NCBI GenBank assembly: GCA_963513935.1
Contig: OY740768.1
Coordinates: forward strand, 78,269,631 to 78,333,630
Length of the DNA: 64,000 bases
Reading direction: 5' to 3'
Source of the DNA: Aphrophora alni
Taxonomy: Eukaryota; Arthropoda; Insecta; Hemiptera; Aphrophoridae
Part shown: positions 14,301 through 26,404 of the stretch, piece by piece
How positions within the stretch are numbered: position 1 is the first letter of the stretch
Layout: every line of letters begins with the position of its first letter
Notes under the pieces: generated by a model
Databases searched by the model: none
What the model saw: only the letters and a program-made list of their open reading frames with translations
Told to the model about the DNA's origin: nothing
Program-made: the position numbers and the translations under genes

Positions 14301-15079
14301 GCACAGTAAACAATAATATTATATCATTTTTACAACAATTCAAAGAAATTTGTTTTACTAAACTACACTACCACGATTATATAAATTGTTTTAGCTCTTA
14401 TCAATTAATTTGCTTATTTTGAGGTTATTTTTAAATTATTGCTTTAAAAAAGTGCGCGGAACCAATGTAATAATATTTGTATACAGCTACGTTTTTAGCG
14501 TTATTATTATACCATGATAGTTTCATTACAATATAATTTTAGCCCTTAAATATCAGAAGGAATGCAGGAAAATCTACATTCGTCAATTGATGGCGGTATG
14601 TTGCTGTAAAACGATGAAATGATTTTTATAAAGACGCGTTTCTTAAAGAACACTCAACACAGTTTTTTGCAAGGTTTGTATTTCTTTGTAACTGCTCCAA
14701 GACTTAAGTCATGACTTATAAGTGTATGATACTGAAATTATCGTATTTAACACGATTAATACCTTTGTAACTCAAATTACTTAATCACAAATGTTATTGT
14801 TTAATTTTTTAATTGTTGTGTATATTATTAGAAAGTTATGTGTTAAATTTTTCATCTATATACGTATCGGTCATCAGGTTAAAAAGACAATTTGTTTGGC
14901 TAAAAGAACAAATTCCCTCAGACTTTACGTCATCTATTTGTATGTATATTTTTTACTTTTCCTTTTAATAGTTACTGTGAAAACCGCACTAAAATGCTAG
15001 TTTTCACTTTTAAAAGATGTATTCCACAAAATTATTGTAGAAGAAATAGTTATTTCTATTGTAGTACGCTTGTCTGAAC

Positions 15080-15660
15080 GTTACTAACAGGGTTAGGCTA
15101 AGTCTGTCAATTAAATACCTACAATCTGTTAGTTCCAAAGTATTTATATTTAGACCTATATATTCAGTACTATATTACATATACCCTACATGAATTACAC
15201 TAAATAATTAATATTATCAATATTACTCTTATAATCTGTAAGCAAAACACAACCTAAAATAAGGGTGACCTAACCTCTAATGTAAACTAATTACCTAGTC
15301 AACTAGTTTAAACTAATATTTACTAAATTTATATAAATTACACGCTGTAGTCCTATCATATTCAATTTAAGAAATCATTTACCTCTATGAACGTAAACCC
15401 GTAATATAATATATAAATTAGAAACTTAATGTGTTGTCCTCTTGGAATTAATAAGTTATTAATATCTGAGCATCACTTCTTGTAACAAATAGGGTTAGGC
15501 AAAATCACATAAACTTGATTGAACATTGGTTACAATCTCTATTACACAAAGTGATCATATTTTGCCCTATCTATTCATTCATACATGTTTAAACTTTATA
15601 ATAATATCTGACAATCTGTAACAAACATATGCCTGAATAATACTCAACATGTATAGCCAA
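15080..15660. repeat. Degenerate duplication, offset about 400 bp
   Basis: The block at about 15091-15190 (starting AGGGTTAGGC) resembles the block at about 15491-15590: the same AGGGTTAGGC start, followed at similar spacing by CCAAAGTATTTATATTTAGA versus CAAAGTGATCATATTTTGCC and by TATATATTCA versus TATCTATTCA. Identity is low, and a third weak copy may lie between them. No coding. Confidence 0.4.
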
Positions 15661-16049
15661 CTAAACTAATTGAATACCCAATAACTATGCAATGACCTGA
15701 GCTACCATTAGAGACTCATTTATAAGTGAGTACGGGATTGGCATTCCTAAGGGACCCTAGATGGATTAAAACATTTTTTTCATGTATTCATAGGTTAGAT
15801 CCCACTCTTTTATCTCCTCTATCAGGGTTTTCTTGACAAACTGTTTTTCTTTCCGACTCCGACGTTATTAGTGTTCGAGGGCAAGGGGTGTTTATTTTAG
15901 GTTCCTTTCTTTATTATTTTATAAGGCGTTGATGAACGACAGGTATTTTACCTTTGAATGACAAGAAGAAAAACTTTAAAATAGTGACTAATACTACATA
16001 GTTTAAGTTCATAGTGGATTGGGAAGCTAAGTAAAAGAAAATTGCATTA
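15661..16049. other. Spacer downstream of the LINE fragment
   Basis: Lies past the presumed 3' end of the minus-strand LINE at 16.05-17.04 kb. No gene or repeat recognised. Confidence 0.4.
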
Positions 16050-17040
16050 GATTGAAATGAGAGCTTACAGAAATAAACCCCCCTAGTACCGCGACTATTG
16101 ACCTATTGTGCAACTATACGTCGTAATTATAGTTTAGTGGATTAGTCCCCTCTACGAATTTTTAGTAGATAACTCACTAGGTCATTACCAGGATTTTGGA
16201 AACCAATCACCCTATGCTTCATTCTGGCAAAAGACTCACAATCATAGATTATGTGACTTGCAGTTACCTCATCAAACCATCATAGTTTAAACAATGTTTC
16301 CCAATGGTATATTGCAATCCTATGTGAGTGCACCTTCAAACCACAGTCTCCCGTAAAAAGCATGATGGTTCGCCTAAGATGCTCTCTGCTCCAAGATCAT
16401 TACTGCCTGTCCTAAGTCCACCTGAAGGAACTCTCTCTAAAGTAATTTACTATAAGAATGACATCCGAAACTATTTCATCTTTGGTGATGTTGTCTCCTA
16501 ACCTACTTAGTAATGGATGTTCTAGCCACACACGTAGGTATCCGTAATACTTCTGGTTTTATTGGAATCCTCTTACCCACTGCCTCTTCTCTACTCAGTT
16601 TGCGCTTTTGTTCATTATAAGAAGTTCGTGTAATTTCTACTAATTTTGAGATGTTGGAATCCTTTTCTCACTCTTTCAATTGGTGAGTGGGTTCTGCTTT
16701 CAATAGTACCAAGGTCCCGTTGCAATGATTGTGAAGTGAGTTCCACCGGGTTGGGCTACACCCCACTTACACATCCTTTATGTCATCACTCACAGGGTTG
16801 TATGTTTTAAGTTCCCCAAGGTCAGCATTGTTATCGACAGTCCACCAGTACTGAGCTCTGCATACATAGGTGAGCTTAATAAAATGGAGGTCCGCCTGGT
16901 ATCCTGACTCCGTAAGGTGTGCTCCACCTTAGCCACAAAGCTCAAGGCGCAAGCTGTTTCGCCTTGGATTGAAATAAGTAGCGCATTTCACTCCTCCTGC
17001 ATTGATGGTGAAGCTCTAAGTGTTCAGTACAAATAACTAC
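16050..17040 (-). mobile_element. Decayed LINE 3' fragment with RNase H-region tail
   Basis: Read on the minus strand, about 16440-16150 translates with few breaks to a string containing SREHLRRTIMLFTGDC, then VHSHRIAIYHWE, then EVTASHIIYDCESF. This matches the well-known C-terminal pattern of arthropod LINE polyproteins that carry RNase H (I/LOA/R1-like): LSRG-LRR-LTGHC, H-IG, EET-H-L-C. The Cys-x2-Cys before the EET motif is lost. The 3' side (about 16115-16060) has the pyrimidine/GGGGG boundary typical of the UTR of such elements. The rest up to 17040 is richer in GC than its surroundings and is probably the RNase H part, but I could not read it through because of stops and shifts. A dead 5'-truncated copy. 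Confidence 0.75.
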
Positions 17041-19246
17041 AAATAACTTTGTCAATTCCAAAAAAATATTATTTTTGTACCTTGAATTTACTTATTCAGA
17101 GTGTCAGTAAACAGCTGCCTATTCAATTATTATTTTTTGATCCAACTGTAAAAATTTCTACTTATATAATCTGTATTTCGAGTATATTATTTTGTTTATA
17201 TTATGGAGCAATTTAATTGTAAATGGAATTTGTTGTTTTTGGATGTTTATGTTAATATTTTGGATTGTTGAACTATATTTTAAAATTAAATTTGTCAATA
17301 TGAAAGGCGTATCCAAGTCAATAGACATGTCATTGATTCGCACTGAGTTAGTGTCCGTCAGTCCCAATACTATGCAATGATTATTTATTTGTACACAAAA
17401 ATAATAACACCAAAGCGGGGATTTTTATTTTCTTTGTAATAATCATTCATTATTAAAGGAGAATTGCTACATAATTATTAATGCTCATAATTACAAAATA
17501 ATGGGCCAATAGCAACTTTTTATGCAAGCATATTATTGGTGTAGTTCTAAGAGGAACCAAAAATTATTTTATAGCTTGATTCTGGAAAATTTCAATTGAT
17601 GAAGGTCGCTTTCGATAGTTGTTTAAAAATAAAATAGTAAAAATCTAATCAAGTTCTTACAAACGATTTTTATACATTTATTAGAAAATGTGGTTTTGCC
17701 GCCATCTTAGGACATGCGAACGCCTTAATAAATAATAACATCAACGTCTTTTTGGCTAAAGAGTCTAGCTCATTAACGTGATTTCATAACTAAATTTCTT
17801 AACTATATTTCTACTTAACATTTGATGGTGATTTAAAAGAGATATTTAATTAAATTTTAAATCACATAAGTATCATCTTTCCTTTTGAAAAAAATAGTTA
17901 ACACTTTACTTTTGTATGCTTTAAACTCTAAACTTACACTTCTAGATTTTCCAAGATTGGAGAGAGCTTGTTGAAATATGCTACGTGTATTTTATGCATG
18001 TTTCTATGTTACATATAAATGGGAATATCATCTGCAAACTACAATTATTGTATATGACTCGGCAGTACGTGTGATATGTAAGATGTATAAATTGAACAAA
18101 AAGCATTGTGGTTAGCACACTTCATCATGGACGTCCCTTGTAACCATAAGTGTCTGTTCCAGAAAGTTATCTTTCTGTTAGATAAAAATTATGTACTAGG
18201 AATATCTACCTTAAACATATTGGTTTCTAATATATGGAGTATTGCACTGTTGTAAACAATAAATTTTTTTTTTTTTTAATGCAACTATAGTTGTATCTAT
18301 TCTAGTATTCAAAATTGGGATGTAGTAATAAATTGTGAAGATACACATACACTATGTTGTCTTTAGACATACTGCGTAGGTGAATTAATAATATGTATAT
18401 ATTTTACTAACCGTTGTAGACTATTTTTAATCATAGTCATCAAATTTAATCCATTTAATCAAACATGGAATTAGTGACATACTTCAGATTTTCCTTGTTA
18501 TTATAAAATTATGGCTTCAAAATTATGAACCTTAATTTAAAGATGTTAAATTGTAAGTTAGCTTTATTTTCATACCCTGTTTAGAAGGTAAGCAGGCGAT
18601 GCCACGCCCATTGACATGATCTGTGCCGAGGCCAACTGTGATTGTACAGGTGTGTATTGTACCTCTGAAGATGATAGTAGTACTACTGAAATTTACATAA
18701 GGTAGGATAAACATAACTTTATAGTCAGTCTTTGTGGTGTTAGTGTTTTATTGTGGTTTTGGGAAATTTTCTTTTATTTAATCTAAAATGTCGAAATACA
18801 GTCTACAAACCTACAAGGCCTATATATGTTGCGATTGCCGCATCTTCCTCTTTTGTAATTAAACTGTCTATGTCATAAGAATATATTTATTTGCCTATTA
18901 TTCCTCACAAATTAGCACACATCAAATCTTCTTTTTAAATCTCATTTTAAAACATTTAGTAGGAATGTCTTCTTTTGTATTACATATTTTCAGGTTATAT
19001 ACCTGTTTTATAAGAAGCATATTAAACACTAATATGGACATATCGTTTATATTTACGATAAGAGGTTACAATTTTATACAATTAATTAGGCATTTTTGGG
19101 AACCAAATTTATAAATGTTTTATAAAAGTTAAGGAAATGAAAATAGCTACAAAAATACAGATAAATATATATAAGAAAAACTGTTAATTTTCGTTCTAAT
19201 TTAAGATTTGCAAGAATCTACAAAAAAAATATCTCACTCAGTTAGT
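17041..19246. other. Non-coding stretch
   Basis: No gene recognised. A LINE-tail-like segment is given separately at 18590-18720. The frames at 17158-17380 on both strands overlap each other and carry no motif. Confidence 0.4.
18590..18720 (+). mobile_element. Possible LINE 3' tail remnant
   Basis: A GC-richer island ending in CCTCTGAAGATGATAG, a small palindrome around TAGTAGTACTA, CTGAAA and then a GGATAAACATAACTTTATAG end. This order is common at LINE 3' ends in arthropods. No coding remnant is recognisable upstream, so the call is tentative. Confidence 0.35.
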
Positions 19247-19256
19247 GTGACGTCAC
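19247..19256. promoter_or_regulatory. CRE-type palindrome GTGACGTCAC
   Basis: A perfect TGACGTCA core (19248-19255) flanked by G and C, the site bound by CREB/ATF bZIP proteins in animals. The match is seen in the sequence; function is inference. Confidence 0.35.
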
Positions 19257-19530
19257 GGACTAGCTGCCCCACTGCCGATACAAACCAGACAACGGAAAAA
19301 AACTGAACTATCAAAAAGATTAAAATGTTAATTAAAAGGGTTTTTAATAAAAAATAAATTATAAAACTAATAAAATAGAAGAAACTAAGCCTAGGACAGC
19401 TATCAGCACAAAAACTACGGATTAATTCAGCCCAAAACTTAAAAATTAACGAAAGAGACATTCGTTCACTAAAGGGAGAAAATTGGTTACCTTTTTCGGG
19501 AAACATTCCCACAAGAAGGGAGAGCCAAAA

Positions 19531-19563
19531 TTTTACTAGAGTATGTACGATACTCTAGTAAAA
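19531..19563. repeat. Perfect 14-bp inverted repeat, 5-base loop
   Basis: TTTTACTAGAGTAT at 19531-19544 and its exact complement at 19550-19563, with loop GTACG. No run of T follows that would suggest a terminator. It could form a cruciform or an RNA hairpin, or be a transposon tip. Confidence 0.9.
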
Positions 19564-19998
19564 GTCGCCGACGAGGAAGGACGTTATTTTAGTCACTCTA
19601 CATTTTCTAATAGATTTAATAACTTCAATAAGTTTTAACATCAAGAATTTTCTGTGGTAAAGTAAAGTATAAAAATTAACAATTTTGAAAATCAAGAATT
19701 AAGAAGATAAATCTACATGGAAAACTAATAATCAAGGAATCGTAATTACTAGCAGTAATTAAAAACTGTAACAAAACCAGGAGTTGGAAAAGAGATAAAT
19801 TGAAGACACCGTTAACCATCAGCAGCAAGGAACTTCGCAACTTCAAGACCTTCATGATAAGTGTGAAGGTACACTAAATCTATAGAATAATTCGCAAAAA
19901 AGTAAACTCATTTTAATTGACTAAATTCATTGGGGAAATTTTAAATATAACAACTTCAGTTAATTCATTCCCAATTTTTTTTTCATATTTAAAAGTCA

Positions 19999-20034
19999 TA
20001 TGTGACTTTCATATCTCTCTATGAAAGTCACATA
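19999..20034. repeat. Perfect 15-bp inverted repeat, 6-base loop
   Basis: TATGTGACTTTCATA at 19999-20013 and its exact complement at 20020-20034, with loop TCTCTC. It lies about 60-100 bp outside the 3' end of the minus-strand LINE copy that follows. Confidence 0.92.
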
Positions 20035-20079
20035 ACGTATATGATTAGTACATTAGGTAATATAAACAAACATCTATTT

Positions 20080-21240
20080 TATTTTAATTTTCGTAATTTT
20101 AGTTATGTTTACTTTTCAACGATTAAATTAATTTTATGAATCTGGAACATCATTACATGTATGTATTGTCAATATAATCATCAAAGGAAGCTATAAACAC
20201 GACATAAAATGCATTGTAATTACAGACTTCACCGACTTTACGATGCCATTATCTTGCTTCATTTCATCCCTAATGGCGGAAAAGATATCGTAAATCTACT
20301 TTTATTGTTTATGTCTCATAGTTTAATCAGCTTCTCTTACATGTTTCTTGCTACAGTGTTACAATTCAAGAAGAAATGAGTTTAATTGTCTTCTTCAATA
20401 TCAGTAATATAATCTAGGTCAGACTAATTTAATTATATATTGTTTTGTAAAAAGTATCAAAACATCCTTTACTGATTCTTAATGATGTACCACTACCATT
20501 ATCATATTACTTTTTCTACTTCCCTTCTTCAGCCAATATTAAATAAAGATATTCTCCATTACGTCGCATATTTTATTAATTATTATCATTTAGTTCGAAA
20601 TGAAGTCTCAGTAATGTAATCCAACATTCAAGTAGAAATTATGAATAGTTAAACTCATTTTTTAACCGCAAAACCATCATATTATAATTGAGTAATTAAT
20701 CTGTTGAGAGCAACTTTAATATTCCCTTGAAGGGATAATTCTTTCGGTAAATAACTCAAACTTGTAAAAATGATTAATCGAAAATTTAGTCATCTTAATC
20801 CTCGTTATGCTTTACAGATAATTCTTTTTATTTTATAGTAGTCGTTGAGCTGCCACAGTTTCTCCGCTCCAACTTTCCTTCATTCTCTTAACTTCACCTA
20901 CCAATAGGTTTCTTGCTGACATTTATATTGAATTACGTCATTTTAGCCGCACAGTTGACGTACTCTGCGTCATTTTGTAAATGAGGTTGAACTAACACTT
21001 ATTAAAAAAATGAAGTTTAGTTCTTGTTTTCCATTTTCCATTCTGTTTGCATGACCAAAACATATTAATTGATTTTTAAACTTCACTTATGATATCCATG
21101 TTAATCCCTGTTTGACTCCTTACATTACAATATATGCCATCCAGGTATACACCTCTAAATACTTACCTTCTTATCCCTACTTATAGCCATATCATAATGT
21201 TCCTTTCAGGCCTTTTGTAATTTTCCTACCTTCATTTGTT
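20080..21240 (-). mobile_element. Degenerate RTE-like LINE 3' region, copy 1
   Basis: Collinear with 28520-29710 (copy 2): the 200 bp at about 20128-20370 and 28548-28790 match closely, including exact stretches such as GGAAGCTATAAACACGACAT and TTGCTTCATTTCATCCCTAA. On the minus strand at about 21140-21040 the reading QTGINMDIISEV followed by INMFWSCKQNG fits the C-terminal pattern of endonuclease/reverse transcriptase LINEs (IR-x-QxGI-xxII-xx-xxRL-WxGHVxRM). Upstream parts, including the RT catalytic domain, are missing. Many stops; a dead copy. Confidence 0.7.
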
Positions 21241-24200
21241 CACAAGTTTGTCAACATGACTCTACATGTTCTCAAAGCCAAATGCGATGTAGTTTTTAGC
21301 CAACTTGTGAATGAAATTTGAAATAAAAAACAAATAATCATTCCAAAAAAAAATCCATTTAATTTTATTTGGACAGAGTTTCCCCGTTTCCTAAATGGCG
21401 TGTCAAGCCGCCATTTGTAAATCACGAAAGTCCATACTGCTGAACGTAGTTGTACACTTCATTCCTTCAACAACAGCCAAACAAGCAACGTCTTTTTTAT
21501 AATCTGGTATCTCTGGAAGTGAATTATTCATATAGATTTAACTAAAGAAATGTTAATTTATGTTTGTAAAAATGCTTTTGCCTAATCTGTTTCTATTGAT
21601 ATTTATAATCAGCGATTGGTCTTTAATTAATTTTCTTATTAATTTTCAAGTTGTCGTGTAACTTAAATAATGGCTTTTGACTTTTGGAAAACTAATTAAA
21701 CAGTGTTAATTCTGATCTTAAGAAACATTATTTGCATAATAGAATGGTTAAAAAATTTCCTAATAAATGAACATTGTTGATATAAATAAAAAACAAAACA
21801 TTTGTAAAAATTACTATGTAGAACTTTACCATGTGCAATCGCCAAGGTAATTCTATCCTGGCTGAGAACTGACTATCTGACATTAAATAGTTACAGAATA
21901 TAATCAAATGTTTAGAGTAAATTGTATGTTAGAATTTAAGAGAAATTGCAGCTGGTCAAAAATTTGTCAAATAGAAGTTGTAAACTCAGCTGATTAAAAA
22001 ATAAATAAATTACTAAAATTGAAATTTTACGTAATTACTAGTTTTTGGTTAAAGTAAAATGAGAAATAAATAAAACAAAATCCTTATTCTACACTACTAA
22101 TCAAATTTTATTAAATATATTTGTTTAGTTGAAGGAATCAATTTTACAAAATGTTATTTCCACTGAAGTCATCTAAATTCCGTTTTGCATATACACACAA
22201 AAAACAAATTATATTAAATGATTAAAATTGTAAAACGCATAAATTTGTGTATCAAAAAATGTCTACTTAACGGTAGGAGGGTTAAAGATAATTAAATGGT
22301 ATTCGATGGTCAATTACTTTATCATAACAAGACAAATAATACTGTTCCAGTTTTTCTTTGAAAACAAACCCCTTAACAGCGCTTTTGTTGTAGTTAAGTT
22401 TCAGTTTAAATTGTGCTTACGTCTGTACGATTGGACTGGTATTTAAATAATTAAGTAATTAATTAAATTTAAGTGTCATTATTTTTTAACATAAAACAAA
22501 TCATAGCAGATATGACAGCTTTTTGGTAGAAGCGTGGTTTTCAAAGAAGAACTATTGCTGATCAATGTTGATCTTTTGTTTGTTTTCCAAATTAAAATTT
22601 TTAAACACAGCATTATTTAACTTCATTCTTGTTTAACTATGGAGGAGTACTAATTATCCTTAGTACTTGGGATTTCAAAACTACATTATTGGTGGTTGTT
22701 CTTGTTTTCGACGCTTCTTTTATGGCTGATTCACAGAGATCGCCTTTGAGATGGTGGTCAGGATGAAGGGGGGTAATCAGTAGATACTGTGGATTAAATG
22801 GTTATTACATTGAGGAGTCGATTACATGATAATGTCAATCCAGAGTTAGGTTGTTTCACTTCAGGAACCCTCAATCACTAATTGAATCTCGTGAAAATGG
22901 TATTTTGGTCGATTTACCTTAGTCCGAACTTACTCCACAACTTCCTCTTTTAGAATAATTTATTTTGTATTCTAGAATATGTTTGTGAAAAACTATAATT
23001 TTAAAGAAAAGAAAAAGCAATTTACGTATAATTAATATATCTGCATTTTTTAAACTATGTATTGAATTTCGACCAATACATTCCGCGACATATCCAGAGG
23101 TTAGCAGAAAATGTTACGCTCCTGTTTTGCCACAATCAGCATTACCGCTGTATTTAAAAGACAAAGTCAAAATGAACACTGAAAATAACTTATTAATTTA
23201 ACATTTTTGTATTATTTAAGTTATATTTTAAAGTACTAAAAATTAATAAAAGTCCATTGAAATTATTTATTTTACGCTTCTAAATTCTAGAGGAGTTAAT
23301 GTTATTTAATCTAACCAGGAACATGGGAATCGCATCTTAATTACGTCAAGAAAAAAACCATAAACAGTTATTCCTTCAAATGTTTATTTATGTTATAAAC
23401 AATAATATTGTTTACATACCAAATGGAGAAAAATATTCATGAGCTGAAAAATTTTCCTAGAAAATATAGACAAAAATTTTTTTTTACTCTTGTACTTTAA
23501 AAAAAAACAACAAAAAAAACACAGTATTTTACACCAGACTGTTTATGACTCTTATATTTTCTTATTTTCTTTGTGAGCCACAGAAAAATTTGTATTTTCT
23601 GTAACCTTTAATACTGACCATATTTATATATATAAAAAAAAAAAAGTGGAAAACAAGTTCTAAAAATATGTAACACTTTAAAAGTTTATTTAAATTTAAA
23701 CATTCTTGATTTATTTTCTAATTATGTTTCAAAAAATTGATTTCGACTCTTATATTAGAGTTTTCAAACCGTTCTATCTGGGAAAATAAGCCTTTAAGAG
23801 TAAATGTAAAAAATACAAATTTTTATCAAATTATTTTTACATTTTTATTTGTCTAGACGTACTGACAAAGCAGTTCTACCATTATGATAGAGTTAAGTGA
23901 AAGATAGACATCTGCGACCATAGAAAGAAACCTTTATGAATTAAAAACAACTTTGGCAGATCCTATTATCTACTGATCCCTTGCCACATTGTACCGTTCA
24001 TTGCGAGGGCGAGAACAGGACATTAGATAAGTCTATTATCACAATTCTAAGGCTTGTCATCATGATAAGACCCTAATCATACTAAGCAGAAGATCCATTG
24101 TATTGTTTTCCACTGGTCGATGGAGTATCGCAGATCACTTTCTGTTAGCTGTTTAAACACTTCTGCTGTTATCTTCTCTACTGCATCTAAGAGTTTTAAT

Positions 24201-26367
24201 TTTAACCCAGATTATGCTTCAGAGAATAAAAAAATCAACATGGTGACAAATCTGTAAAATATAGAGAAGTTCCATTTTAGTAATATTGTGTTTTTGCTTA
24301 ATCCTGCTTCGGTAAAAGTGTCACTTAAACAAGCCTTTGTAAAACCAAAAGTAACGCCATTTTCCCACAGTTCTGATTCGTATTTTATAATTTTTATATC
24401 AGTTATGATGACTTTGTTTTAATGATGTTTACCTTTGTGCTGTCTGAAAATCCATTCTGATAAAATTACTCCAAAGAAATTAAAACTACAATGGTCTTAG
24501 TTTCAATTTGGACTTGTTTTCACGAGCTTTTTCGTTCTTGTTGATGACGATACTTTCTAGTCTATCGTTTCCACTTAGGATCACAATATAAAATCCAAGT
24601 GTCATCAACGTAATAATTGATTAAGAAGAGTTGAGTTTGGATCAACTTCGTGCACTATGTCAAAGCAAATGCAGTTTTTTTTGCTCAGATATGAAAATTA
24701 TAATGAACAACTTGTGAGAAAATTTTCATTTTGAGATCCTCATAAACACTTATCCACCCAGTGTCTTAGTAATACATACTTGAGCTATTATTGGGACACG
24801 GAATGTGCGGTTTTTTTTTTTAACAATCTGGCTAATTTTATCCTAATTGTTTATATTGCTGAAATTATCGATGGACCAAAGCTTTCATTGTCTTCCATTT
24901 TTTTTACTATCGTTTACTGAAATATTTGTTCCTCTCAAAACATACGTTCTGAGGACATACAGTCTTCTTCGTAAGCTCCAGTATGAATTTTAAAACATCC
25001 CGTTCGAGATTTGTTGAATTCACTGCACCAAATATGTCAAATAGACACGTTGCTGAACTTTGATTAAAAACAGAAGACTAAACGGCGAGACTGCAGGTTA
25101 TTCAAGTTCTCTGTAAAAGAGCTTATAATCAGTTTTCATACTCTTTTCTATGAGGTAGAATAATAGTTTCGTTATTTAACAGACACACTCGTATATAACT
25201 TGGGGATTACTTCTTCCGGTTCAATTTAAGTGACGCATCCTCCAACAGTGGACGACACTAAATATTGCAAATTATATTTTATGTGAAGAGGTGTAAGGAG
25301 GAATCAATCTGAATTTGACAAATTAATCCCTATTCTAATTTCAAATTTTCAATTAATTGATAATTAATTATTTAGGATAATCATCTATGGTCTAACGGAG
25401 TAACATACCACTCACGATAATACGCCTGCGACTGCCCGTTACTAACAACCAAACTAAAACGTATGCCTAAAAATATCGGGGCAAGGTATAACTAAATTAA
25501 ATGAAATATGCTACAGATTTGGCGAAATGCGATGTTCGTACGTATTTTCAGATATGACCGTTAGCTATGTTTGTTAGTATTGTTGTTATTTAACGTCTAG
25601 ACTATTCGTAACCTCAGGTTTGCACGCAGAGTGAATAGATTATTTACAATTCGAAAGTGGTAAGTCGGAATTTTATTTTAATATGTATGCATATCCTTAA
25701 CTTACGTACGTGTAGATTCTTATTTTAGGGCAGTGTTTATTTAAATTAAAAGTTAACGTTTGAAACAATTTTATGAATGTCCATGTGTGGAAAATTTAAT
25801 AGTATAGGTAAACAATGTAGTTGTTACAACTATAGGTCTAATTATATTTTGTATGTTTTATAAACTAGGATCATTTATCAAAATATTTAAGTCTTTAATA
25901 AAATATAAATAAGGAATCAGTAGATTTTTTCCATATTAAAACTCTTTACAATTAAGAATATCATCTTAATTTATTGATGTCTTTGAATAATACAAAAAAA
26001 TATATATGCTTTTATTTTTTTTAAATGTAACAATGGAATTTACTTCACTTTTTTTCTTTTTTTCAAAAAAATATCTGTAAAATGTATATGACTTGAAACC
26101 GATATAATTTGTATTTTACATTGTTTATTTTGTACAAATCTTTGTAATAGAATTTACTTAAAAATCAAATTATAATGTAGTACAACTTTTATTAAAATAC
26201 GTAAAACTTGGCCCAAATTAGTAGGCAAAGTGTAGGTAAAATGTTTGGCCTAGTTTGTGAAAATCATTTCGGTTTTGTGAGCTTTCCATTTAAACTAGGT
26301 TAAATAATTATTTTTCGCGCACAATTTAAACATGTGCCTTTTATAAACTGTAACGACATATTAAAAC

Positions 26368-26370
<3 letters not shown>
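21241..26370. other. Long non-coding stretch
   Basis: No gene confirmed. The part from about 22680 to 25260 is less AT-rich than its flanks and probably holds old transposon sequence, but none of the frames I read gives a secure family match. Frames elsewhere are at chance length. Confidence 0.4.

Positions 26371-26401
<31 letters not shown>
26371..26401. repeat. (AT)n microsatellite, 31 bp
   Basis: A perfect AT dinucleotide run. Confidence 0.95.

Positions 26402-26404
<3 letters not shown>

Larger units (their letters stand above)
9127..15079. other. Long non-coding stretch
   Basis: No recognisable gene. A LINE-tail-like segment is listed separately at 9400-9520. An exact 13-bp tandem duplication (CTATACCACATCT) lies at 11321-11346. 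A short (TA)7 lies near 13869-13882. Frames of 62-88 codons at 10645, 11302, 12043, 13486 and 14791 have no motif and fit chance. Confidence 0.45.

Noticed and set aside
22690..22960. Possible Tc1/mariner transposase end (LSPNLLHNFLF-like reading near 22910)
   Set aside because: Only a few residues fit the SPDL-P-D-FLW pattern, with stops around and no second catalytic block.
24200..25260. Possible reverse transcriptase or gag remnant on the minus strand
   Set aside because: Less AT-rich and partly open (for example GAVNSTNLERDVLKF near 25010), but no block matched a family convincingly.
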